The position numbers and the translations under genes are program-made. Under the pieces are notes generated by a model. That model saw nothing but the letters and a program-made list of their open reading frames with translations. It did not search any database and had not been told where the DNA came from. From assembly GCA_025267735.1 (NCBI GenBank), contig CM046311.1, forward strand, positions 33,952,895-34,016,894: a stretch of DNA of 64,000 nt, in the 5' to 3' direction. Positions 35,047 through 46,500 of this stretch are shown here, piece after piece (the stretch's first letter is position 1; the number at the start of each line of letters is the position of its first letter). The stretch is from Mactra quadrangularis. Its lineage: Eukaryota; Mollusca; Bivalvia; Venerida; Mactridae.

Positions 35047-37927
35047 ATGGCTGAGGGCGGCAGTGTACAGGTATATTTGTCGGAGGAGTCATTCGATTAT
35101 ATATGTACCGTGTGTGACCGAAAAAACATAACTAAGGAAGCTGTTAAATATTGCATAGACTGTAAGAATTATTGTTGTCAACAATGTACAGATACGCACA
35201 AAGATTTTGTTCCTTTGTCTGGTCACAGTTTTTTGGATGTTGGACAAGGAAATCAATCTGGAAACAAGGCAACCAATTTTCCTGAGTTCCCGACGGAAAG
35301 ATGCTGCATACATAAGGGAAAAGTCATCGATATGTATTGCCAGGAACATGATTCTGTTGGTTGCTATGCGTGTATAGCAACGGAACACAAGTAAGTGTTA
35401 AAAAGAATTAACTAATCACTATGATTACATTTAAATTTATTACTGATATCTTATTATTATTGAAAGGAGATCCTTTAGAATGTGTATGTGACTGGTAGGT
35501 GGTGTTTATCTGTCAATAAAGGCAAATACATGTGAATACATTTGTTCTAATAATAGCATAGGTAAGTCTATACTACTAAAAAGACATACATGAGTAGGTA
35601 ATCATAAAATGAACTAGGTTACGTCAACAAATGTAGAATGTAGAAAACATGTCGTTTTATACGTCATGAGTATTCATGTACTCAAATAATGAACTTAATT
35701 TTGATTGAGCAGATCATGATTGTAGTCGCAATGTTTAAATAAATAGACTGTTTTTGTATGTAAGCAATGATTATTAAACTGGTACATGTATTTTCGAAAA
35801 TGTCCGTGGGTCAAATTTTAAAACTCATAAAACGCTAAAGTTATGAATAGATACAGTATAAATCAAGCATGCTTTTTAATTTTCTGTGTACACATGCGTT
35901 ATACAATGTATAGTTCGTTTTTTCTCAACTGTCAAAACATGTATAATTTCACAGTGAGTGTGTTTGTAAAAATTATTGTTTTGATGCATTCATGAGTTTC
36001 AAAAAGTGTATATTTTGATCGAGCAATGATGGTTATACTATATGGTATGTTTATATAATAACAATTAGGCCGCCAGTACGAAAACAATGCATTTAGTCAC
36101 CGTGAAATTATTTAAGCTTTGAAAGTTGAGAAAACACGGACTATTCAGTAGTTAAAATTTCAATTCATACAGAGTGAAAAAAGTTTTTGTACGAATACAT
36201 GGTAACATTCCAAAGTGTTATAGTTTCTTTTTATTATATTACATTGTTAAAAGTTCATTTGTTTTAAAAAATAAGAAAATTCTTTCACTTGCATCAATTT
36301 ATATATTTTTTTAAGAGTAAAGAAATACATATAGAATTTCTTAAATCGGTCAAAGAACAGTCTTTTTTCAATTGACTCATGTCTTGATGATCACAAATTC
36401 TTATACCCATTTTTTTCTTAGACATTTTCATATTTTGGAATTTAATTGTTTTGTTGTTGTCTGAATCACGAAAACAGTAACGTATTGTTACCGAGTTGTT
36501 CTTAGAGTTTGTTTTAACATCAGTTTCTAAATATATGTATTTGTAGAATAAATTTGTTTCTTTTCAGATCATGTCCAGAGAGTAAGATTCACTCGGTACC
36601 TGACATGTTGAACGTTTTGTTCAACTCATCTGAAAATAAAGAGACAGAGAGTCGTCTTAAACAAATGATGACTTCCATGTCAAAATTGAGTAAATCTAAA
36701 GATACACAATTAGAGACACTTTGTGAATCGAAGAAGAAAGCTTTGGAACAAGTTGCTACATTCCAGAAAGTGATTGAAGGTATGGTTAGACATGCTGCAG
36801 ACATGTCAAGACAAGAAATAAAAGATGCATTCAAGAATGTTGAGAAAGAAATACTGGAAGATAAAGGAAACATTGATGACACTAACAATGTGTTACAAGA
36901 TACCCATGATAAGCTTACCAAATCAGCATCCAATAGAGCACAACGATTTGTATGTTCAAAATTAGCCCAAAAAAGTATCACTAAAGCAGAGATGATAAAG
37001 GCACAACAACAAACTTGTGATTATAAAGAAGTCGGGATAACTTTTGATCCTGACAATGTACTGAAAGACTACATCCTTGGTTTACATGGGATTGGTAGTG
37101 TACATGTTCCCGGTAAGAAGAGAGTTGACTTGTACAAATTAAAAGGCAGTCATGATATCAACATTAGAGTATCTGATGATACCAAAAAGTGCAAGTCTTT
37201 TGGATGCTGCCTCATACCGGACCAACATCTACTAGTCACTGATCGCGACAACAAGAAACTTAAACTACTTGATATCAAGAAGAAGACTGTAGTTGATCAT
37301 TGTTTATTACGCTGTTATATATATGGCGTATGTTTGGTCAATGATAAAGAAGTTGCAGTTGGATGTAAAAATCCAAACAAGATTCAGTTTGTCTCCATTG
37401 AAAACAAGATGAAGCTTACACGAAATATTGATACGATTCATCACTGCTATGGTATTGCTATGAAGAATGATCATCTTTATGTTACTGACTTGAGTGCTTC
37501 TCTGTATGTTTATGATATTAATGGTTCATTATTGAAGACAGTAACAAATGACAATGCTGGAAATAGATTGTTTACTCATAGTACACATATCACCTACAAT
37601 GATGTTGGGAACAAGATGTTTGTTGGTACCTTTGGTAAAGGCATTGTATGTTTTGATAGGCGAGGCGACCACCTGTCTACAATTATTGATAAAGATTTGG
37701 CTAATGAAGATGGTACATGTTGTGATGACAGAGGAAATGTATTTGTTGGTGGAAGATATTCTCACAATATTGTACAATATAATGAAGATTGTATGAAAAT
37801 TGGTGTTGTGGTGAAACAAGAAAATGGGTTAACTAGACCATCATCTATTGCTTTTAATCCAGGAGATAATAAATTGTATGTGACAATGTTAGACTCTGAT
37901 GTATTGAAAGTATTTGAATTGGAATAG
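35047..37927 (+). CDS. RING-less TRIM-like protein, B-box/coiled coil/beta-propeller, copy 4
   Basis: Exons 35047-35390 and 36568-37927, GT-AG intron (gtaagt, cttttcag) in the common phase; 567 residues. I place the start at ATG 35047, aligned with copies 1 and 2, and not at the in-frame GTG six bases earlier. Two B-box-type fingers, a coiled coil and an NHL-like propeller are complete. Exon 1 and the coil share KNITKEAVKY and FQKVIEGMVRHAAD with copy 3. From KSITKAE on it follows copy 2 (KAQQQT, GSHDINIR, KLYVT, FELE). It therefore looks like a recombinant. The 3' UTR holds a ~90-bp tandem duplicate of the gene end, as in copy 2. It is the last member before the spectrin gene. Function unknown. 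Confidence 0.88.
35916..36135. mobile_element. MITE-like element, family A long form, in intron of copy 4
   Basis: About 220 bp with ~38-base inverted ends: TTTTCTCAACTGTCAAAACA at left, complement of TTTTCTCAACTTTCAAAGCT at right, both continuing to TTTCAC-GTGA. It is orthologous to the insertion in copy 3. Confidence 0.65.
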
Positions 37928-37984
37928 ACACTAGTGCATTTCCAATGCAAAAGTGAAAATTGATTCAGTTTCATATATTTTTGC

Positions 37985-38120
37985 CAAGATGTATTGGAAT
38001 TATTTGACTAAGAGTAGACACTAGTACATTCCATGCAATGTAAAAATGAAATTCTGATTTAGTTTGCAATATTTAAGTTGTAAAAAGTAACAACTGACAT
38101 TTAAAACGTGCAAGTATCAT
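37985..38120 (+). other. Decayed tandem duplicate of the gene 3' end
   Basis: GTATTGGAATTATTTGACTA at 37991 repeats GTATTGAAAGTATTTGAATT at 37901, exactly 90 bp away, and the match continues through the UTR. It is non-coding in its present position. Confidence 0.65.
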
Positions 38121-38285
38121 GTAAATACAATGATAACGTATGTTTTGGACGCATATATTGATTATCAGCTGTTTCAATTGTTTTAAACAAATTGATATAG
38201 ATAATAAGATCAGCTTTAATCAAAAATGTTTTTGAAATTACTACATGTTGTACTTCTATGTGATAATACTTTAGTATAATATCAT

Positions 38286-38291
38286 AATAAA
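38286..38291 (+). promoter_or_regulatory. Putative polyadenylation signal AATAAA, copy 4
   Basis: AATAAA ~360 bp after the stop, in the block shared with the flank of copy 2 and with the window start. Confidence 0.45.
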
Positions 38292-38355
38292 ATATAAACA
38301 AAGTGATACAGTCCCGTTATCATCCTTGAAGGTAATTGAAGGTTATTGATAAAGT

Positions 38356-38491
38356 TCTTTTTTTTCTCAACTGTCAAAAGATGAATATTTTTATGGTGAC
38401 GTCGTGCTCAATAACTAACATAGTGATATTGTGATGATAAGTAATCAATCACCATGCAAGTAATTAAATTTTGGCAGTTGAGAAAAAAAGA
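38356..38491. mobile_element. MITE-like element, family A
   Basis: A 136-bp element with inverted ends TTTTTTCTCAACTGTCAAAA and complement; the counterpart of 588-721. Confidence 0.65.
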
Positions 38492-40573
38492 CTTTACAAA
38501 GCTTAGAACTACCGGTCGTATTCTAGGTCATGCGTGTTTTTGTACTTATAACAATGGACTTGCCAACTAAATAGGCGAATAAGCTAATGCATGAACGGCA
38601 TTTTACTGATTTAAACAGACCATTTTTATATGTAACATTTATTTCAAATTGTGTGTTTGCACATTGTAACATTTATATAATGATATGTTATTAAAATAAA
38701 CGTAAATTAATTAAATTATAAAATTGTAAAAAAAAAAATTCACTCATATGTATTGGTGTGTAATAAAACTGGCTAAGTTTATATACGCAATGTTTACGTG
38801 GACTACCTGCAGTAACATGTCTTGTTTTTTTAACTGATGTCACAACAATAATATTCTGTTGAATAGAAAGTTGTGCTGGTTCTTTTGCTGTCAGTGTAGA
38901 TCTGACGTTCGTATTTCATGTCCCGTGTAAATTACCTAGCAATTGTTCTAGCAATTATTCATTGATTTCAAAACTCACAATACTTGGTAGTGATTTAGAA
39001 ACAGTGTAATCCCCAAATAGCAAGACAGAGTCAAGTTTCAAGACCTTCTTTCTTTAGCTGTCAAAGATAGATCATTGTCACAATGAATATACAATAACAT
39101 GTATTGTAACCGCTTATCCATTATCACGTACTGATAAGGGAAACATCCAGTTCCTCAGACATTAATGCAATATGGGCATATTGCTTTCACTGAATTTACA
39201 GCAGCTTGTGAACATTCTTTTCTTTTTTCTACTGGATTTAAAACTGAGTCATAGAAATTACCATCATTGTATGACAATAAACTCATATAATCTTATATTC
39301 TAGATCCTCCTCTACACATATACTCACACTACTCTTCCACAAGGTTGGCAACTTCTCCATATACATTATTAATGTAGGAAAATCAGCATTGTCAAATTTT
39401 CATGGTTAGAGTTAATTTCATCAACTCTTTTCTTCAAACATAACTGTTTTATAATGAACAATATACAGCAGATAATGAGAAAACTGTGTTCAGTGAAAAC
39501 AAAAAAAACGATGATAAATATATAACTAAGTAGAATTCTAACTCAAAATGTTTATTTAAGATCTTTCACAAAACATAGAAGTTACAACATATAGATGACA
39601 TATTGTTGTAATTGTTTACAGTAAGGTGTTGGTATGGTGTTGATATTTGATGGTGTTTAAGGTAGTTTGTACCATTTCTATAATTATCAAGATGAGTAAC
39701 ACAGAGTGGTATTATCTTGGAATCTTGCATACATATTTATAATAAAAATTTAGATCCACACACTAAATCCATAAAATATTATTTATTTTTTGTTTACCAA
39801 AAACTGTAACCAGTTATTCTTAACATTTGGAGAAAAGATGTCAAATGCAGCGATTGTTTAGTGATATTTTTCCCATTTTTAACAATATAAAAACCCTTCA
39901 ACACCATATGTTGGAATAAAGATATATTTATTTGACTGTTTAGGGCAATATATAGAAATTTCCGAATAGATAATAGTTTCAAACAATTAATATAAGTTTC
40001 TGTATTTCTTTTATGAAAGGTATTATGAAAATGACTAATAACAAGTTCGATAATTTCGTCTTTTAAGGATTACAATTTTTCGTGCTTAATACATAATTAA
40101 TGCAAAATAAAAAAGCCACAAATATTTACTGCAGACCATCACCAGAGATAATTAAAGCGAAACAGATAGAAACAAAAAAAATCAAATCTTTAGTACACAT
40201 GCACACTCTTGTAAGTCGAGCAAAGACACAAAAATGCGATCTTGATGAATAAATAGAATCTATTTTTTTTGGATTGTAATTTTTCATAAATATTAATCAT
40301 TAAAGGGAGACAATTTCAGAAAGTAGTTATCGTTTATATTAGTTAACAAGATTTCATGTATATTAGACATTAAACACTTGATTTAAATCAACTGTTTATA
40401 AATTAGCCGGTTATATAATATGTATTTAAGTCCAGAGAAGATTACACACACAGTTTCATAAAATATATCGTAGTAGAGTTATTATAAGCCTAACATATAA
40501 CATATTACAAAGCCTATTAAATATAAGAAAATACAAACAAAAATTGTCCATTAATATTTAAAATAACTTTATG
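38492..40573. other. Duplicated flank and spectrin 3' UTR
   Basis: 38911-39260 and 39616-39720 match the first 1.4 kb of the window, so the duplicated unit reaches this far. A family 1 SINE fragment lies at ~39330-39410. The part next to 40573 must contain the 3' UTR of alpha-spectrin on the - strand; I cannot fix its end. Confidence 0.5.
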
Positions 40574-43500
40574 CTAGTTCACAAACATAGACTGTGTAAA
40601 GTCGGCGTAATCATATGCATCAGGTATGACACGTCCGGTTCTATCCACGTACGGTTTCATACGACCAATACAATAATCAGCTTGTTCCTTCGTAAGATTC
40701 TGAAATAACAAAAAGAAAATGTATTGATAGTAAATTGATAATATCCAAGTTGTTTTTCAAACAATCCATATTAAGTGTTTTCATTTTGTTTTGTATGGAA
40801 TAATTTGAAAAACACTGAAATAGTAACAAAATGGAAATAAATTGATTATTGATTGATGATAAACCTGTTTTTCACTTCAAAATACCCACATTAAGTACAC
40901 TGAGGAAAAAATTTGAACAGCTTAATCATACTGCACTAAGTATGCCAAATTTTTTTTGGCAGTTAGATACAATACTAATTACAAAGAATTACACAAAAGC
41001 TTACATCAAATGTAAGGAAAAATCGACTTTCAAGTATACTTGCATTACTTGATATCCCATATGAATAATTAGATCATACTGTTTATTTAATTACAAGAAA
41101 ATCAAACTTATTTTACTCTTGATTAAACTATATAGAAAAAACAGTATACCCCCCTCTTCTTCGAAGCGGGGGTATAATAAAATCTTAAAGAATGGTCTCA
41201 ATGCCCTAATTCAACTTGCAACCGTTTTGTATATGCTACCACTTTGCTTAGACTAAATGAAAATGTTGGGCTTAAAACTTGCATAAACAATAAAACATTA
41301 CAAAAATAGTTATTGATATTAAAATTACTTACAGCATAAAGTTCGTTTGACGTAATAAATGGTTTTTCTCCAGACGTAAGAGCTCGGAAAGCTTGTTCCA
41401 CCTCCGAGCTCGACTGGACGTTCTCTGTCTCACGGCTTATCATAAACGCCATATATTCTTGTAGTGATACGTGGCCATCTCTGTAAAATGTCAAAATACA
41501 AGTATGTTAAATAATGAACATATAGCAAACAACTTGGTGACTGCTTAAAAGCATATACAATTCATACTTCTTTGTTATATATAAGCCAGTTATAACGGTG
41601 ACCTGATACAGAGCCTACCTACAACTTGATTTTTTTTGGGGGGGGGATTTTAGATAGCTAATTTTTGTAAGACTACATGACACATCAATGCAGCATTGTC
41701 ATATTTATACTCATTCACAGGTTTCTTGTACTTCTTACAAAGACTGTAAAATGGTTTTAAACAATCAAACAAACAGCGAGTAATTAAATAAGGGTTAATA
41801 TAACTGACAGTTGAATAAGATTTAACAACACTTATGTATCAATCTGTCCCCATGTCAATCTGACCAATCTTCACAGTATAGTCATGATAAAACTGTCTTA
41901 GTTTCTCGGGTCAGAGTGATCAAACTACATATTATAAAGTTAACGATTACACTTACCTGTTAGGATCTACCATATCAAGTATAGCTTGGAACTCAGGATC
42001 AACTTGTCCATCTTCTACAACAGGCAAGTCATAACCTAGAGCTCTTAAACAAGATTTAAATTCTTGATGGTCAAGTTTACCAGATTTGTCTTTATCAAAA
42101 TGTCTGAAAAAGATAAGAAGAAAATATATAAATTTGACAATGCTTTTAACATTTGAGAAAAAACCGCCTCCCCAGTTTGTAGTGCAGCTAGCATAAGAGA
42201 CAATTATTTTATAGATCTAAAATCTATTTTTTTTGTTTGGGTTTTATGCCATAGTCACACATTGTATTGGTCATACCACGGTGGGCAGTCAATCAACTCA
42301 CTGTTCCTCGAAACACTAAATCTCTGGTTTAACTTGAGCTGTTAACCAGTAACTAGGTGCATAATTCCTCACCTAATTTAGAATCGGTAGTAGGAGTAAA
42401 AATGTCCGAAGAAATAATTTCATGACCAAACTCAAGGAAAGACAAGTCTGTCAGGGAATTGAAGCCAAAACCTTTTGATTGGTAGACTTGTTAGCTACCA
42501 ACTGAGCTAGCCAATAAAAATGAGACAATAAAAATGCCACTCTACTTTGGTAGAGGGTAAAATGTAAATCAGAACACATCAATATAAAGAAATGAAACTT
42601 ACTTAAACATCATACTAAATTCTCTAAGGGCGTCTTCAGATACACCACTACGATTACGTGCTTGTATTTGTTGTTCTAAATTATGTTGCATTCTCATACC
42701 TAGCTGATCTAATTGATCCCATTGTTGGGCTAGACCAACTGTACTGTGTTCAGTATATCTGAAAATAAACATTTTAGATTATAAGGTTTGTTCAAAGCAT
42801 GTGTGCAGAACACCAACTCTTGCTTAGGGACTTAGTCAACTTATCAAACCTTTTATGTAACAACATAATTGGATTCATATATAAAATTAGTGTAAAAATA
42901 TCAAAAATTCATCAAGTTTGGTGATTAGCTTAGAAAATTATTAGGGGAATAACTTTAAAACTCGAAAATAGAGTTATGGTTCATAAATACTGCACTTTGG
43001 AGTCAGTTTGAGTTACATATTTGAAGTGTAGTTTACAAAGTCAGATCCAAGTCAAGGACAGAAGGCTGACACCAATTTGAAGCAAAAGAAAATAATGTCC
43101 CCAAGTCAAGCAGTATAACAAAGACATTGTCAGCAGCTGCTGAGGTCCAAAATAAGTTAATTTCCAGCTTTGTAACTGTTGCTGTTCCTAGAATGTTTGC
43201 TCATTCCCCTTTTTAATAATAGTGAAACATTCTTAACCTTTAGTAAAGAGAAGTAACAACAAACCTATTATCCAGAATCAATCTTTCTTCCATGGCAGCA
43301 CCTAGATCTTCTATATGTTTTAATTGTCCTTTCTGCGATCTTACTTCTACTGCCTTTTTCTACAAATATAATGCATTATCAAACATAAAATTATGATAAA
43401 TTCAATCTTGTCATAAAATAATTAACACATTGACATGTATATTTTTACTATGACAAAATAGAATTTCAAAATTCAAAATACAAAACATGAATACTGAATG

Positions 43501-46500
43501 GGTAAAAAACCCAGATATTAAATAATAAGTTCTATTCAATACATTAAACAGTATTCGACCAAATTATCAAAAAGACCAATTATATAAAATAAGGAATTTT
43601 CACTTGCCATGAATCGAACCAATGATCCTCTATCATGAGACCTATGTGATACAAACTCAGCAAGCCGTTCTGCTTCCTAAATAAGGTTTTAATTGAAATA
43701 GTAAGTTTAATATTTTTAGGATCACAAAAAGCTTGCCATAAATTTGAATTATTCTTACCTTGGTTGCTTCCAGTTGGTCTTCCAGAGTTCCAGAACCTTC
43801 CATCATAGATGCTCTGTAAAAATACATAACATCAACATAAATTTATTTCATATTGGTTATCTCAACTTGATATGTATACACAGTAACGTTGTAAATATGT
43901 ATAATAAAATAACTAAACAAACAATACTCACAATATAAATTACTATGAAAAAAAACCCAACATTTTAACTAACCAAAAATTTATATATATATAAAGCCTC
44001 TTAAAAATGACTATAAAATCTTTGTTGTAAAAAAGAACTTAAAAATCTTTTGAAAAATGCCTTAGAAATTCAACAAATAACAAACAAGACTCTCATGGAG
44101 GACTGGATTTGTCTGAGTTGCCTCTTATAATAAATATATCATAATTACTGAAACTTGTCTTTATAAAAATTCAGACAAATTCTTAACAATCAAATTTTAT
44201 CGACACAAATTCGCTTTTATTCATTTAATCTCAGAGCTATTCTAAATTTGATTTGCAATTTTGATGCTAACAACAAACACTGGCAACTGTTTACTATAAT
44301 ATGCTATGAAGGCAAGACTCATTTTTTATATTAGTAAAATGAACAATGTTTGTAGTAACTTTATTAGTCCATCAAAAAATAACTAATAATGATACAAGAA
44401 CCAAAAAGCTTTAATCTATAATGCAACTTTTTTCACAGTTTAAACTTAATTACACAATCAAAATACAAGTCACCGCCAAAATGATTTTTTTCTATTGTTG
44501 GACAAGCACTTTAAACAGCCAGTATTTTACAAGGAAGACAGCTCAACTGACCATTCAGTCCTAGAATAGGTTTATAACGTCGTATTCAACACATATTTAG
44601 GTCATATATACGACGACCAGCCTTTCCTATTATAACTTTCCTGGACACTTTTCTATCATCAGTACTAGTCTAACTTACCCTATCACGAGGCCGACTACTA
44701 ATGTATAGGGAATTAGGAAACTCAAATTCATATTTTTTTAACAGCTGAATAAGGTTTATTGCAATATAATGCATTCATGCACAACAAAGCTATTTCAAAT
44801 GTTTTGCACTCGCACATCTGGTACAAACAAAGTTTTCTGCAGGAATAAAACATCAACTTGAGTTTAGAATAAAATCTATTCACCAGTATTTGACAACTAT
44901 TATTTGTAAAGTAACATTAACTTTCTTGTATAAAGAGCCATGGACGGTGCTTTTGATTGTGTAATTTTGTTCAAACAGTGAAATGACAAATTATCCTTAT
45001 ACAATGAGAGATGATGGGTGGGGCAATGATACTAACTAATAAGAAATAACAAGTATTATATGAATATCAAACATAATGATGGGTCATGATGAAACAATGC
45101 AGATGTCTTCATTCCATACCAGCATTTCATCCATTCTTAGATTATCTAATTAAGGAGTCTAATAGATGTATTCTGCAACTCAAACATTCTTTCTCCAGGG
45201 AAAGATTAGCTCAGCAAGGGGAAAAAGACTACTACAGGGTTTTGGAATTCCTATGCCCAACTTGTCTGACTTGTCTATTTATGTCTGCAGACAAGTCAAT
45301 ATTTCTATTCAACTCTGTCTTCTCAGAGGACAAGTTAACTTAGTCTTCTCAGGGAACAAGTTAAATTTTTAGCTGTGAACATACTATCATAGCATACTTG
45401 ATAATGCAGATGCCTTAATCATATTCAACAATGAACTTTTTGGTCAACTGTTTATTTTTAGTTTGTACATTTGCATTTTCTATCATAGTTCTCAACATTA
45501 CTTCTTGAGTATTGGACTTCTTGGCAAGTGCATTTTGATTCAAGGCAACTTGATTCTTAGATTTCACTTGTCAATGATCTCCATGCACAAGTGGAAAACA
45601 CTTGGAATTCCATATCCCTCATATAGAAGATTTACCCATCCATACTGATACAATACAAACAAGCAACCCAAAATTAACCCTGTTGTTCTCAATACACAGA
45701 TTGTTCAATATAAAGGTAAATATTTGTTTGAACTGCGTGGAAAAATCCACATATTTGAAATTTCAAATAAGGTGTATTTCTGCTGCATCCAAGATAAGGA
45801 CCAATTAACAACAGCAAAATGGACAAGCCAACAGTATCTTGCAAGGTGCCTGTAAAGTGAGTAAAATTTTCAATAGATTTCTTTATCTACTATAGTTGTC
45901 GTCTAGGGATCATAAAATGCAATGCAGACTACATGCATGTCATAACAGTTTTATTTGCAATGAAAATGAAAGGTGAAAGAATTCTACTTGTCCCCTTAGA
46001 GAAATGGAAGTTACAGTATTACCATAAAATTTTAATCAACTTTCACTTAAACTGAGACAATTCCTATATCCTCAATTGTTTTAGCACAGACTATAATCAT
46101 AGAACATTACTTGTTGAACAACCAACTTTTGACATTCAAAACTTCTAACACCCCTCCTTTTTCCTAACACTTACAACACCAATAGAACCCCTGCCTATCT
46201 AAACATATCATTTTGTCCAATCTCAACCCAAAACTATCTTGACACAAATCTGTAAAGCTTCTACAGTTACAAACTAATCAGTATTCAACAGTCAGTTGTC
46301 TGTTTGTTGTGCCTTTTCCAGAAGTCATGTATATCTGTTAGTTTGTTTGTTTGTTTGTTTATTGGGTTCAACACCATAGCAACACATTGTATAGGTCATA
46401 TAACAGCGGTAAGTCAACCTACTCAATCCTCCTGGAAAGGCTAAATCTCTGGATTTAAGCTGTTGACCAACTAATAAGAGCATACTTTGGTCAGTGACTG

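Noticed and set aside
43606..43680. Extra spectrin exon on the - strand (reads [11 protein letters not shown])
   Set aside because: The neighbouring exons join directly in phase and match the known spectrin sequence without a gap. The stretch has A and B boxes of a tRNA-like SINE.
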